From contig NZ_SMCR01000001.1 of the NCBI RefSeq assembly GCF_004343195.1, positions 594,054 to 658,053 on the forward strand: DNA of 64,000 nt, in the 5' to 3' direction. Position numbers and translations under genes: made by a program. The DNA comes from Biostraticola tofi (GTDB lineage Bacteria; Pseudomonadota; Gammaproteobacteria; Enterobacterales; Enterobacteriaceae). Numbering within the stretch: position 1 is the first letter of the stretch; the number at the start of each line of letters is the position of its first letter. Shown piece after piece: positions 50,390 to 60,738 of the stretch. Below the pieces are notes generated by a model that worked only from the letters and a program-made list of their open reading frames with translations, ran no database searches and was not told the DNA's origin.

Positions 50390-50429
50390 AAAAAAAATCC
50401 CCCCGGCGGGAAATAGCGACCGGGGGAAT
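50390..50429 (-). terminator. mglB-mglA intercistronic stem-loop (attenuator)
   Basis: Minus strand TCCCCCGG ... CCGGGGGGA followed by eight T, directly after the mglB stop and 25 bp before mglA. It should let most transcripts end after mglB, giving the usual excess of binding protein over the transporter. Confidence 0.88.
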
Positions 50430-50434
50430 CAGGA

Positions 50435-51433
50435 TTATTTTTTGAATTGCGCCAGGTTATCTTTATCGATACCGACGTAAGGAATACGCACCACTTTATT
50501 TTCCAGTTTCCACTGAGTGCCGTCTGCCGCTCCTTTACCTTCAGCCAAGTTTTTTGCCAGATCAAAGGTGGCTTTAGCCTGATTGTCGGCATCGTTCAGT
50601 ACCGTACCGGCCATCGCGCCGGACTTGACCATGGCAAGGGCTTCAGGCAACCCATCGACGCCGAACACCGGAATAGCAGACTTGTTATGGGCCTTGAGCG
50701 CTTCTACCGCTCCCATCGCCATGGCATCATTGTTGGCGATAACCACTTCGATTTTGTCGGCATTAGGGCCGGACAGCCAGGCGTCAACCTTGTCTTTGGC
50801 CTGGGCGGTATCCCACATGGCGGTATCCAGCTGCAGCTGCTGGGTTTTCAGTTTTTCCTGCTGGTCCAGTGTCTTGATGGCATAGCTGGTACGGGCTTCG
50901 GCATCCGGATGGCCCGGCTCGCCTTTGATCATCACATACTGGATAACGCCATCTTTGTTCAAGTCCCAATCTGGATGCGCTTTCCAGTGTTTGGCAATCA
51001 GCTCGCCCTGGATAATACCGGACTCTTTAGAATCAGTACCGACATAATAAGCTTTGTCGTAGCTGTCCAGATCTTTACGGCTGGGTTCTTTGTTATAGAA
51101 AACGATGGGTATTTCATTGCCGCGGGCTTTATCGATGACCACTTGCGCCGCCGCCGGATCGACCAGGTTGATGGCCAGCGCTTTCACGCCTTTGGCAATC
51201 AGCACGTCGATCTGGTCGTTTTGCTTGGACTGATCGTTTTGCGAATCATTCATCAGCAATTGGACGCCTTTGGCTTCTTTAGCGTCTTTTTCGATGGCTT
51301 TGCGCACCACCGACATAAAGTTGTCGTCATATTTGTAAATCGTCACGCCGATACGGGTATCAGCCGCCTGCACGGCTGCACTGAACAGCACGCCGGCTGC
51401 CAGAGCAGTCAGGGTAAACGCCTTTTTATTCAT
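50435..51433 (-). CDS. mglB: galactose/glucose periplasmic binding protein
   Basis: 332 aa from the ATG at 51433 (GGAG site 8 bases ahead); the open frame to 51493 lacks a proper start. Signal peptide [20 protein letters not shown] ending AVQA-AD. Then [31 protein letters not shown] hinge region ([20 protein letters not shown]), sugar contacts in [13 protein letters not shown], and [15 protein letters not shown]. Binds galactose and glucose and, in relatives, presents them to the chemoreceptor Trg. First gene of mglBAC, under CRP and GalS control. Confidence 0.97.
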   Translation of the reverse strand: MNKKAFTLTALAAGVLFSAAVQAADTRIGVTIYKYDDNFMSVVRKAIEKDAKEAKGVQLLMNDSQNDQSKQNDQIDVLIAKGVKALAINLVDPAAAQVVIDKARGNEIPIVFYNKEPSRKDLDSYDKAYYVGTDSKESGIIQGELIAKHWKAHPDWDLNKDGVIQYVMIKGEPGHPDAEARTSYAIKTLDQQEKLKTQQLQLDTAMWDTAQAKDKVDAWLSGPNADKIEVVIANNDAMAMGAVEALKAHNKSAIPVFGVDGLPEALAMVKSGAMAGTVLNDADNQAKATFDLAKNLAEGKGAADGTQWKLENKVVRIPYVGIDKDNLAQFKK

Positions 51434-51582
51434 TAGTTTCTCCGGATTACAATAGGGTAAAGCTCTGCATCGGGTTAAACCCATACCTGGCAATACCAGA
51501 CACTCCGCTTTGAGGTCCTACAGCCACGGCAGGGAAACAGTCAACGGCCCCGCAGGGCCTGGTCTGGCAACAAAACGCCTAC

Positions 51583-51588
51583 AGCATA
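51583..51588 (-). promoter_or_regulatory. predicted mglB -10
   Basis: Minus strand TATGCT. If transcription starts at 51576, the CRP site is centred at -41.5, the class II arrangement, and this hexamer is at -12 to -7. Derived from spacing alone. Confidence 0.55.
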
Positions 51589-51609
51589 TAGTTAGGGATG
51601 TTAATATTC

Positions 51610-51625
51610 TGTGAATAGACTCACA
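51610..51625. promoter_or_regulatory. CRP site upstream of mglB
   Basis: TGTGAATAGACTCACA: perfect TGTGA-N6-TCACA. Centre 51617.5. Confidence 0.92.
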
Positions 51626-51628
51626 GTT

Positions 51629-51642
51629 TGGAAACGGTTACA
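51629..51642. promoter_or_regulatory. GalS/GalR operator of mglBAC
   Basis: TGGAAACGGTTACA, the reverse of TGTAACCGTTTCCA, matches the gal operator pattern (GTGTAANCGNTTNCAC). Three bases separate it from the CRP site. It overlaps the galS stop codon (51638-51640). Confidence 0.88.
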
Positions 51643-52678
51643 TCTCGTCAGGTAAAGTTGAGATGACTGCCGCATTATTTTGACAAGGTGCCACCGAATG
51701 GCGGCGCACCAGGGTAGGCATGAACAAATGGGTCTGGCCGGCATCAAGCTTACCGGCAGTGCCGGCCAGGGCCAGTTCGGTAGCGGCTTCGGCCATGGTG
51801 GCTATCGGATAGCGCACGGTGGTCAGGTTCGGACTGGTGAAGCGAGAGATCGGAATATCGTCAAAGCCGACCAGCGAGAATGTCGAAGGCACCTGGATGC
51901 TGTTTTCCTTAAGGGTTGCCAGCGCACCGACCGCCATGCTGTCGTTATAGACCACGACCGCCGTGAGCTGCTGGTTACGGCCCAGCAGTTCGACCATCGC
52001 CTTTTCCCCGCCGTGCAGGTCCGGCGACGCCGTCGCCTGGAAACTCTGCGGCACGATAATACCGACCTCGCGCATCGCCTGTAGATAGCCGCGCCAGCGC
52101 TGGCGCTGATCTTCAATACTGTGATTGGAACCGATATAGCCGATGCGGCGGTGGCCGTTGGCCAACAGCATCCGGGTCGACATCAGCGCGCCGCTGACAT
52201 TGTCCAGCCCGACGCAGCGATGCTCATAGCCGCGGATGATACGGTTTATCAGCACCATGCCCGGTTCCCGTTCCAGGAACGGTATCAATTCTTCATCGGT
52301 AAGCATTTTGGCGTGCACCACCAGCGCGCTGCAGCGCTGGCGCAGCAGCACTTCTATCGCGTGGCGCTCCTTATCGGCTTGATGATAACTGTTGCTGATA
52401 AGCAGATGCTTTTTATGCCGCTGGGCCACATCATCAACCGCTTTCACCAGCGCGCCGAAGAAGGGATCAGAGACATCCATCACCACCACGCCGATGGTGT
52501 CGCTGGACTGGGTCGCCAGCGCCTGCGCATTGGCGTTGGGCCGGTAGCCCAGTTCGTTGACGGCTTTCAGTACGCTGTCACGCGCCTGCTTACTGGCGAC
52601 GGCGCTGTCGTTGAGCACCCGTGAAACCGTCGCCACCGATACTCCCGCCAACCTGGCCACATCCCGAATGGTAATCAT
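51638..52678 (-). CDS. galS: GalS, LacI-family isorepressor of the mgl/gal regulon
   Basis: 346 aa. Seen: N-terminal helix-turn-helix [22 protein letters not shown], hinge [14 protein letters not shown], then the sugar-binding core [59 protein letters not shown] and [20 protein letters not shown]. Length and sequence match E. coli GalS rather than GalR. Represses mglBAC in the absence of galactose; its own promoter has the same CRP-plus-operator layout, so it is autoregulated. Confidence 0.95.
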   Translation of the reverse strand: MITIRDVARLAGVSVATVSRVLNDSAVASKQARDSVLKAVNELGYRPNANAQALATQSSDTIGVVVMDVSDPFFGALVKAVDDVAQRHKKHLLISNSYHQADKERHAIEVLLRQRCSALVVHAKMLTDEELIPFLEREPGMVLINRIIRGYEHRCVGLDNVSGALMSTRMLLANGHRRIGYIGSNHSIEDQRQRWRGYLQAMREVGIIVPQSFQATASPDLHGGEKAMVELLGRNQQLTAVVVYNDSMAVGALATLKENSIQVPSTFSLVGFDDIPISRFTSPNLTTVRYPIATMAEAATELALAGTAGKLDAGQTHLFMPTLVRRHSVAPCQNNAAVISTLPDEM

Positions 52679-52802
52679 TATTTCCCCTGCTTGCTGCTGT
52701 CTACACCGTCAGGTGCCGCCTGTCCCTGTTCCAAGACAGATTTACCGGGTGAACATCAGGCATCATCGAGATTCATGATCCGCATCCGCTGGCTTGAATA
52801 AG

Positions 52803-52817
52803 CGGTTATCGTAACCG
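52803..52817. promoter_or_regulatory. palindrome near the galS start of transcription
   Basis: CGGTTA-TCG-TAACCG, a perfect inverted repeat. It overlaps the predicted galS -10 (TACGAT on the minus strand at 52808-52813). It could be a second repressor site; weak evidence. Confidence 0.35.
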
Positions 52818-52834
52818 ATTTGTTATCAATGAGG

Positions 52835-52850
52835 CGTGAATCAGCTCACA
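52835..52850. promoter_or_regulatory. CRP site upstream of galS
   Basis: CGTGAATCAGCTCACA: one mismatch to TGTGA-N6-TCACA. Spacing to a minus-strand TACGAT -10 (52808-52813) again suits a class II promoter. Confidence 0.8.
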
Positions 52851-52854
52851 GGAC

Positions 52855-52868
52855 AGGAAACGCTTACA
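52855..52868. promoter_or_regulatory. GalS/GalR operator of galS
   Basis: AGGAAACGCTTACA, the reverse of TGTAAGCGTTTCCT, fits the gal operator pattern and lies 4 bases beyond the CRP site, the same arrangement as at mglB. Confidence 0.82.
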
Positions 52869-53027
52869 TTTTTGTTAACAATTGGCGGGGGATGCAGCAG
52901 AACTGCGGCGAGTGAACAGCAGCGATCAACGTGACAGACCGAACCGGGATGGGTGAACAACAGCGGTCAGCGCGACAGACTGAGCCGTGGGGGGAAAGGA
53001 TATCAGCGTAGCAGTCTGCCTGGAGCG

Positions 53028-53179
53028 ACTGGGCATAGTGCGCAGGCCCGGTAAGCTGAGCCGGAACTGGGCATAGTGCGCAGGCTCGGTAAGCTGCGCC
53101 GGAACTGGGCATAGTGCGCAGGCTCGGTAAGCTGCGCCGGAACTGGGCATAGTGCGCAGGCCCGGTAAGCTGCGCCGGA
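53028..53179. repeat. 38-bp tandem repeat between galS and yeiB
   Basis: Four units of ACTGGGCATAGTGCGCAGGC plus CGGTAAGCTGCGCCGGA, starting at 53028, 53066, 53104 and 53142 (exactly 38 bp). Copies differ at two or three positions. Ends 25 bp from the yeiB stop codon. Contiguous units without spacers, so not a CRISPR. Confidence 0.93.
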
Positions 53180-53204
53180 CTGGCGATATCGTTATAGGCG
53201 GCGG

Positions 53205-54362
53205 TTACGAAGCGTGGGGCCCTGCGGTCAGCCGAGTCAGTTGCCGCCACATCCACTCGAACGGGCCCTGCTGGAAAAAGTGCAGCCACAACGTTGACAC
53301 CAGCAGGTTGACCAGCCAGATAACAGGCACCAACGCCAGCAGCTCGAAGCGGCCGTAAGCCATAAACTGCGCCATCTGGTTAAAGATAAGGGTGCAGAGA
53401 AGGGTCTGCAGCAGATAATTGGTCAACGCCATGCGGCCGACATTGCCGACCCAGCGGGTAAGGCGCAGTCCGGACAGGCGCGACCAGCAGCCATACAGCA
53501 GCGCCACATAGCCCAGTACCTGGAACGGGGCGCTGATATCGCGGGGAATTTGCAGCAAAAACGCGCACCAGCGATACTCCCAGCCCAACTGCCACTGCAG
53601 GATTATCGACGGCACATTGACCAGCAGCCCCAACGGAATCAACAGCAGGGCCATTTTGCGGTAATGGGCCTCGGACCAGGTTCCGCTTAACCAGCCGGAC
53701 CGCATCAGTCCGGCACCGACCAGCATCGCGCCCGCCAACTGCCAGCCGTACTGCGAGGCCATGGCGATAAGACTGCCCTCCAGCAGATCCAGCCGATTCT
53801 GCCAGGCTTCCGCGCCGCCGACCGTCAGCCAGTAATGCTCATAAATCTGCTCGGCAATGCCCGGCAACCAATAACGGCCTGGGGTTTGACTGGCCATCAT
53901 GACCTGGAACAACACCAGTACCAAAACGCCGACCATATAAAGCACCGCACCGGTTGAAATCAGCGCCCTGCTGCTGTCGGCCTGGCGAACCACCCCCAGG
54001 CAGATAAGGCCGACCAGGCCATAATCCAGCAGAATATCGCCGTCCCAGAAAAAAATTGCATGGATGATACCGAACACCATCAGCCAGCCGAGGCGAGAAG
54101 CAATCCAGCGATTGCCGCGCGCCAGCAGCATTTGCAGCCCGGCACCGAACAGGATAGCGAACAGCGTCAGGAACTTGACCTGGGCAAAACCGTCCATAAT
54201 AGCCCAGGTCCAGGCATCGGCCGCTGAGGGGGCGCCGTTATAGGCCGGGTTGAGATAAGCCGCCTTGGGTAAGGCGAAAGCGGTGATATTCATCAGCAGG
54301 ATGCCCAAAATGGCCATCCCCCGCGCGCAGTCCAGTTTCGCGATGCGCTCGCGCATGGGCAC
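53205..54362 (-). CDS. yeiB: YeiB, DUF418-family inner-membrane protein
   Basis: 385 aa, about ten hydrophobic helices. Seen: RIAKLDCARGMAILGILLMNI at the N-terminus, LFAILFGAGLQMLL, FGIIHAIFFWDGDILLDYGLVGL, and the C-terminal DUF418 block GNVGRMALTNYLLQTLLCTLIF. Function not known. Its place between galS and folE is the E. coli order. Confidence 0.93.
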   Translation of the reverse strand: MPMRERIAKLDCARGMAILGILLMNITAFALPKAAYLNPAYNGAPSAADAWTWAIMDGFAQVKFLTLFAILFGAGLQMLLARGNRWIASRLGWLMVFGIIHAIFFWDGDILLDYGLVGLICLGVVRQADSSRALISTGAVLYMVGVLVLVLFQVMMASQTPGRYWLPGIAEQIYEHYWLTVGGAEAWQNRLDLLEGSLIAMASQYGWQLAGAMLVGAGLMRSGWLSGTWSEAHYRKMALLLIPLGLLVNVPSIILQWQLGWEYRWCAFLLQIPRDISAPFQVLGYVALLYGCWSRLSGLRLTRWVGNVGRMALTNYLLQTLLCTLIFNQMAQFMAYGRFELLALVPVIWLVNLLVSTLWLHFFQQGPFEWMWRQLTRLTAGPHAS

Positions 54363-54420
54363 CCTCTTCTGTCAGGCGCCGCAGCGCCATAATGCCTACT
54401 TCATACTGCCGGGCGCAGGA

Positions 54421-55080
54421 TTACAGATGGCGCACGGCACGCAAAAATTCTTGCCGGGTATTCTGGCTGGATTTAAACAGGCCGCCCAGAGACGTGGTGG
54501 TGGTGGCGCTGGTGGCATCGCGGATACCGCGGGCTTTGACACAGTAATGGACTGCGTCGATGCACACCGCCACGTTGTTGGTCCCGAGCAGAGTCTGCAA
54601 GGCAATCAGGATCTGCTGGGTCAGCCTTTCCTGCACCTGGGGGCGCTGGGCAAAAAACTGCACAATCCGGTTAATCTTCGACAGACCGATAACGCAATCC
54701 TTGGGAATATAGGCAACGGTGGCCTTGCCGTCGATAATGACAAAATGATGCTCGCAGGTGCTGGTCAGGGTAATGTCGCGCACCGTGACCATTTCATCCA
54801 CTTTCATTTTATTCTGGATAACGGTTATTTTCGGAAAGTTGGCGTAATCCAGTCCGGCAAAAATTTCATCTACATACATTTTTGCGATGCGATGCGGCGT
54901 CTCTGCCAGACTGTCATCCTCCAGATCGAGGTTTAACAGATTCATGATTTCGGTCATATGCCCGGCAATCCGCGCTTTGCGGACCTCCGCGTCAAGCATT
55001 TCACCGCGCAGCGGGGTTTCTAATCCACGGGCCAACAGGGCCTGGTGAACCAGCGCGGCTTCTTTCGTCAGCGATAACAT
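54421..55080 (-). CDS. folE: GTP cyclohydrolase I
   Basis: 219 aa. Converts GTP to 7,8-dihydroneopterin triphosphate, the first step of folate synthesis; homodecamer. Seen: [18 protein letters not shown], the zinc and catalytic residues in [42 protein letters not shown], and [20 protein letters not shown]. Intact. Confidence 0.98.
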   Translation of the reverse strand: MLSLTKEAALVHQALLARGLETPLRGEMLDAEVRKARIAGHMTEIMNLLNLDLEDDSLAETPHRIAKMYVDEIFAGLDYANFPKITVIQNKMKVDEMVTVRDITLTSTCEHHFVIIDGKATVAYIPKDCVIGLSKINRIVQFFAQRPQVQERLTQQILIALQTLLGTNNVAVCIDAVHYCVKARGIRDATSATTTTSLGGLFKSSQNTRQEFLRAVRHL

Positions 55081-55214
55081 AGGTATTATTTCTCCAGCAG
55101 GCGTTTGCGCATCCGCTCGCTTTCATGGCGGAATGCGCTCCACTCTAGTTGAGACTGAAACGATTATCCAGTGATTATGCCCGCTCTGGATGATGAAATA
55201 CTTGCATCTAACCG

Positions 55215-56339
55215 CTAGGGTTGACGCCAGGCCAGCACACCGGCCAGCGCCAGCGCCACCATGGAGACAAACAGCGCCGGCTCAAGCCTGCCGACCAGCG
55301 CGCTGGCCAGCGCCGACAGTAGCGGGCCAATCAGTTGACCGACCGCATAGCCACAGGTCAGCAGCCCGGCCATATAGCGCATATGATCCGGTGCCTGGCG
55401 GCGGCTGCATTCAAAGGTCAACTGTACCACCGATAAGAAGCCGCCGCCGGTCAGCAGCGCGCCGAACAGTAATCCTGCCGCGCCATCAAGGCTTATCATC
55501 AGCGCCACTCCCAGCGCCTGGGCCAGCAGGGTCAGGCCGAGGCGTTTACCGGCGGTCAGGCAATGACGGGTCAGAATGCCGATGCCGATCCCGGCCATGC
55601 TCCCGGCGCCGAATACCGGCCAGACCCACAGGCCCAGGCCGCTGCCGGCCAGCCGTTCGGCAGCCATCTGCGACAGAAAGGTCGCCGGCAGGATATAGCC
55701 GAATCCGGCCAGGGAGTAACTCCAAAGCAGTTTTTTCAGTGACGGCGTCAGGCTGAGCGGCTGGGCATCCGGCTTTCTCGCCGCCAGCGCCCCGCGTTTG
55801 GGCAGATTGTGACTGATAGCGGCGGTCAACACCAGCGCGGTGAGGCCATAGACCAGCCAGGCCGGGCCGGCGGTCAATGGCAGATGGTGCATAGCCAGCG
55901 CCAGCAGTCCGCTGACCAGGATGCCGGCCCCCGGGCCGGCAAATACCGCCGCGCTCAGTGCCGGACGGCCCAGCTGGATCAATTTATCATTAGTCCAGGC
56001 GGCCACCAGTACCATCGCCCAGCCGCTGGCTACGCCAATCGCCAATCTGAGCAGGCTGTGGCTGAAGGGACTGGCGGTCAGCGCTGACAGCAGCGTCAGC
56101 CCGACCACGCCCCAGAGGCCAATCCACAGCCGTTTCTCCAGGTGGTTGGCGGCGCGCATTGCATCCCAGGCGCCCAGCAAATAACCCAGGTAATTAAAGG
56201 CGGCGACCACGCCGGCGCTGGTCAGGGTCATCTGCCCGGCAGTGATCATCAGCGGCACCTGAGGGGTAAAGGCAAATCGCCCGATACCCATCGCCACCAA
56301 CAGGGCCAGGAACCCGCTTAATGCCACTTTTATCGCCAT
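55215..56339 (-). CDS. YbfB/YjiJ-family MFS transporter
   Basis: 374 aa with about 11-12 helices. Seen: GFLALLVAMGIGRFAFTPQVPLMI near the N-terminus, FNYLGYLLGAWDAMRAA, ASGWAMVLVAAWTNDKL, AVFAGPGAGILVSGLLAL, all typical of the family, and MRYMAGLLTCGYAVGQLIGPLLS late in the protein. Substrate unknown. Divergent from a LysR gene, the usual sign that the regulator controls it. Confidence 0.85.
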   Translation of the reverse strand: MAIKVALSGFLALLVAMGIGRFAFTPQVPLMITAGQMTLTSAGVVAAFNYLGYLLGAWDAMRAANHLEKRLWIGLWGVVGLTLLSALTASPFSHSLLRLAIGVASGWAMVLVAAWTNDKLIQLGRPALSAAVFAGPGAGILVSGLLALAMHHLPLTAGPAWLVYGLTALVLTAAISHNLPKRGALAARKPDAQPLSLTPSLKKLLWSYSLAGFGYILPATFLSQMAAERLAGSGLGLWVWPVFGAGSMAGIGIGILTRHCLTAGKRLGLTLLAQALGVALMISLDGAAGLLFGALLTGGGFLSVVQLTFECSRRQAPDHMRYMAGLLTCGYAVGQLIGPLLSALASALVGRLEPALFVSMVALALAGVLAWRQP

Positions 56340-56442
56340 ATCTTATTTCCGCTAGTAATAAATGATTGCTAATAGAATGCATGATCAATACAATCACGGA
56401 AAGTGAATAATATACACCAAGTTCATTACAAATAGAGAACAC

Positions 56443-57393
56443 ATGGATCTTACTCAACTGAAAATGTTTTGCTGCGTGGCCGAAACCGGTTCTTTGGCGC
56501 GCGCCGCCGAGCAGCTGCATCGCGTTCCGTCAAACCTGACCACCCGCTTGCGCCAGTTGGAACAGGAATTGGGCGTTGACTTGTTTATTCGCGAAAAGCA
56601 GCGCTTGCGGCTGTCGCCGATCGGCCATAACTTTTTATGTTATGCCAGCCGCATCCTGGCGCTAAGCGAGGAAGCCATCAATATGACACGCGCCGGTGAA
56701 CCGACCGGTAATTTTCCGCTCGGGTCGATGGAGAGCACTGCGGCTACCCGCTTGCCGGCATTGCTGGCGGCTTACCATCAGCGCTTTGGCCAGGTCGCCC
56801 TTTCGCTGGTGACCGGTACCTCGGGCGAGATGATCGACGGGGTACGTGCCGGCACGCTGGCGGCCGCCCTGGTAGATGGACCGGTTCATTATCCTGAAAT
56901 CCATGGCTGCGTCAGTTTTAATGAAACCCTGGTGATGATATCCAGCCTGGAACAGCCGGCGATAGGTTCAGCTCATGATATTGCCGGCCAGACGCTGTTT
57001 GCCTTCAGGCCCAGCTGTTCTTATCGGCTGCGACTGGAGAGCTGGTTCCATCAGGGGGGCGCTCTGCCCGGCCCGATAATGGAAATCCAGTCTTACCACG
57101 GTATGCAGGCCTGCGTGGCCAGCGGTGCCGGATTGGCGCTGCTGCCGCGTTCAGTACTGGAACAGCTGCCCGGCCAGGAACGGGTACGGGTGCACCCGCT
57201 GCCGCGCGATATCGCCGATGCATCGACCTGGCTGATTTGGCGCCGGGATGCGTTTGGTCCTAATGTTGAAGCACTGAAAAAATTGATAATAGAATTACAT
57301 GACCGGACAGACGGGACATTGGCCTTGTCTGATTCGGCTTCCGCCATTGAAACCCCGGCCGCGTCGGGGTCGAAAGATATTCACCTTGCCTGA
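56443..57393 (+). CDS. LysR-family transcriptional regulator
   Basis: 316 aa. Seen: N-terminal helix-turn-helix MDLTQLKMFCCVAETGSLARAAEQLHRVPSNLTTRLRQLE (first 40 residues), then the effector domain from about residue 90 (FPLGSMESTAATRLPALLAA, HGMQACVASGAGLALLPRSV). Divergent from the YbfB-like MFS gene by 103 bp and followed 27 bp later by frmA, so it could also be co-transcribed with or regulate frmA-fghA. Effector unknown. Confidence 0.88.
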   Translation: MDLTQLKMFCCVAETGSLARAAEQLHRVPSNLTTRLRQLEQELGVDLFIREKQRLRLSPIGHNFLCYASRILALSEEAINMTRAGEPTGNFPLGSMESTAATRLPALLAAYHQRFGQVALSLVTGTSGEMIDGVRAGTLAAALVDGPVHYPEIHGCVSFNETLVMISSLEQPAIGSAHDIAGQTLFAFRPSCSYRLRLESWFHQGGALPGPIMEIQSYHGMQACVASGAGLALLPRSVLEQLPGQERVRVHPLPRDIADASTWLIWRRDAFGPNVEALKKLIIELHDRTDGTLALSDSASAIETPAASGSKDIHLA

Positions 57394-57408
57394 ACAAAAA
57401 GAGTTTAA

Positions 57409-58545
<1,137 letters not shown>

Positions 58546-58563
58546 CCGGGAGCGCATCGAGCT

Positions 58564-59412
58564 ATGAAAGCCTTGCCTGAGCGTATTGATGCCCACCGCA
58601 TGCACGGTGGTTGGCAGTATCGTTATCGTCACCCCTCGGCATCAACCGGTACCCTGATGACGTACAGTGTGTTTGTGCCGCCGGCGGCCAAGGATGGCCG
58701 TGCGCCGCATGTGGTGTATTTCCTGGCCGGCCTGACCTGCAATGATCTGAATTTTACCCAGAAGTCGGGGGCCCAGCGTGTGGCGGCCGAGCTGAATCTG
58801 CTGCTGGTGATGCCGGATACCAGTCCGCGCGGCGATGAGGTGGCCGATGATGAGGGATACGATTTAGGCCAGGGCGCGGGATTTTATCTCAATGCGTCCC
58901 AGGCGCCATGGTCATCGCATTTTCGGATGTATGATTATCTGAGCCAAGAATTACCCGGTATTATCAATGCCCAGTTTGCCGTGAGCGGACGCGAGTCGGT
59001 GATGGGGCATTCGATGGGCGGCCATGGGGCACTGGTGATGGCGTTGCGGCAGCCGGGCCGTTTTCGCAGCGTGTCGGCATTTGCGCCGATAGTGAGCCCT
59101 TCAACGGTGCCCTGGGGTAAAAAGGCGTTTACCGCCTACCTGGGAGCAGATGAGGCATCATGGGCGGCGTGGGACAGCTGTGCTTTACTGCGCGACGGAT
59201 CCGCGCGGCCATTGCCGGTGTTGATCGATCAAGGCGAGGATGATGAGTTCCTCGACAGTCAGCTGCAGCCTGAGCGGTTGGCCCAGGAGGCGAAGGCCCG
59301 GCATTGGCCGCTGACGCTGCGCCGGCATGCCGGCTATGATCACAGCTATTTTTTCATCGCCAGTTTCGTTGAGGATCATCTGCGGTTTCACGCCGGATAT
59401 TTAAACGCGTAG
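58564..59412 (+). CDS. fghA: S-formylglutathione hydrolase
   Basis: 282 aa. Hydrolyses S-formylglutathione to formate and glutathione. Alpha/beta hydrolase of the esterase D family: [21 protein letters not shown], the nucleophile [12 protein letters not shown], acid-loop [12 protein letters not shown] and catalytic histidine [15 protein letters not shown]. 18 bp after frmA. It occupies the position of E. coli yeiG (downstream of folE), so it is probably the yeiG orthologue. Confidence 0.96.
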   Translation: MKALPERIDAHRMHGGWQYRYRHPSASTGTLMTYSVFVPPAAKDGRAPHVVYFLAGLTCNDLNFTQKSGAQRVAAELNLLLVMPDTSPRGDEVADDEGYDLGQGAGFYLNASQAPWSSHFRMYDYLSQELPGIINAQFAVSGRESVMGHSMGGHGALVMALRQPGRFRSVSAFAPIVSPSTVPWGKKAFTAYLGADEASWAAWDSCALLRDGSARPLPVLIDQGEDDEFLDSQLQPERLAQEAKARHWPLTLRRHAGYDHSYFFIASFVEDHLRFHAGYLNA

Positions 59413-59484
59413 CGGATGAGAGCAAGCGAGAAACCGTTCTTTGCCTTTATAGCGGTCTCCCTTCAATAGCTGTTTGGCGGGTCC

Positions 59485-60594
59485 TCAGTGTAGTGTGATG
59501 TGAGCAGAAGCCAAGGCGATGTGCTCGACCTGGTGCAGGGCGGCGAGCAGGATCTCTTCATTGAGTTTAACCGGTACGGCGTGGATCGATTCGCCGGCTT
59601 GCAGGGTGCGGGTAAGCATCGGCTGCAGGGTCTGGCGGTCGTTGATGTCGACGTTGAGCGCACGCAGGGAGGTCGGCAGGCCAAAGGCTGTCCAGGCATG
59701 GCTGAGCTGGCGCAGGATGTCGGTCTGCCCCATCAGGGCGCACTGCACCAGGATGCCGTAGGCGACTTTGGTGCCGTGCAGAAACGGTGCGGTGGCGGGG
59801 ATGGCCGTCAGCCCATTGTGTACCGCGTGGGCGGCCGCAACCCGGGTATGGCGTTCGCCCAGTCCGCCAACCATGCCGCCGCCGGCGATGATGGCATCGA
59901 CGACATCGAGGAAATCCTGGCTGGCTTCTCCCTGTTGATGGGCCTCAAGGGCGGCGGTGCTTTGATTGAGCAACACGTCGCGGATCGACGCGGCGGTCTC
60001 AATACCCAGACGCACGGTAAGCGGCAGGGTTTTCGGCTGCGGGCACAGCACCACCGCCTCATACCATTTGGCGAGGGTGTCACCGATGCCGGCCAGCAGG
60101 TATTCCCTGGGGGCGTTCAGGATGATGCGCGGTTCCACCAGCACCAGGAAGTTGGCTTCATTGAAGATTTCAAAGCGCAGGGCTTCACCGGCGTCGTTAT
60201 ACCACACCGACAGCGGCGTCCAGGCGGCACAGGTGGCGGCAATGGTCGGGATGGCCACCAGCGGCAGGCCGAGTCGTCGGGCGACCACTTTGGCGGTATC
60301 CAGTACGGCGCCCCCGCCGATGCCGATAACCACGCTGCGATCACCGCCGGCTTCGGCTACCAGCCGGCTGACCTGGCTTTCGCTGCAGTGGGAGCCAAAC
60401 GGAATGCGCACGGCGCCGGCATCGTCGAACGAGGGCGGCAGCCAGTTTCTGGCCCCGGCCAGGGCGCGTTCGCCATAGATCCAGACAGCTCGCGAGAGCA
60501 TCTCGGGCGGGTAGAAGTCGGTTAATTTTTCGATAGCGCCGGGATAGGAGTAGTAATTGTCAGGGGAAACCTGTACGCGGATGGCATATGACAT
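59485..60594 (-). CDS. hcxA: HcxA/YbdH-like iron-dependent hydroxycarboxylate dehydrogenase
   Basis: 369 aa. Seen: GERALAGARNWLPPSFDDAG, NAD site VVIGIGGGAVLDTAKVVARR, ATCAAWTPLSVWYNDAGEAL, GIGDTLAKWYEAVVLCPQP and the metal ligands in AAAHAVHNGLTA and LHGTKVAYGILVQ. It follows E. coli YbdH/HcxA almost throughout, a family that reduces 2-oxo acids such as 2-oxobutanoate and 2-oxoglutarate with NADPH. Preceded by a GC repeat (60617-60652). Convergent with fghA. Confidence 0.9.
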   Translation of the reverse strand: MSYAIRVQVSPDNYYSYPGAIEKLTDFYPPEMLSRAVWIYGERALAGARNWLPPSFDDAGAVRIPFGSHCSESQVSRLVAEAGGDRSVVIGIGGGAVLDTAKVVARRLGLPLVAIPTIAATCAAWTPLSVWYNDAGEALRFEIFNEANFLVLVEPRIILNAPREYLLAGIGDTLAKWYEAVVLCPQPKTLPLTVRLGIETAASIRDVLLNQSTAALEAHQQGEASQDFLDVVDAIIAGGGMVGGLGERHTRVAAAHAVHNGLTAIPATAPFLHGTKVAYGILVQCALMGQTDILRQLSHAWTAFGLPTSLRALNVDINDRQTLQPMLTRTLQAGESIHAVPVKLNEEILLAALHQVEHIALASAHITLH

Positions 60595-60616
60595 GGATGA
60601 TGTTTACCTTGAAAAA

Positions 60617-60652
60617 GGGCGGCCCGGGCCGGGGCCGGGCCGGGGCCGGGCC
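60617..60652. repeat. GC-only short tandem repeat
   Basis: About three units of GGGCCGGGGCC (11 bp) upstream of hcxA and beyond the lysP stop codon. Only G and C, highly self-complementary; likely hairpin-forming. Confidence 0.85.
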
Positions 60653-60738
60653 AGTAGCAGTTATGCCTTATCATAGGCATTTAGTCCGCTGGAATTAAAC
60701 CCTTTTTTGCGCTGGTTTGAGACTGTTTTCGCACTTGC

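Larger units (their letters stand above)
52679..53204. other. 526-bp gap between galS and yeiB
   Basis: From galS outward: the galS control region (to about 52870), a diverged 41-bp duplication (GTGAACA at 52912 and 52953), and a 38-bp tandem repeat (53028-53179) ending close to the yeiB stop codon. Minus-strand frames here translate the repeats and are not genes. Confidence 0.6.

Noticed and set aside
53028..53179. Possible CRISPR array
   Set aside because: The 38-bp units are directly joined with no variable spacers and no cas genes are present.
52864..53289. 141-codon minus frame between galS and yeiB
   Set aside because: Translation of the 38-bp tandem repeat; no domain and no ribosome site.
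59500..60525. 341-codon plus-strand frame opposite hcxA
   Set aside because: Antisense to a well-conserved dehydrogenase, no family resemblance, codon pattern of a shadow.
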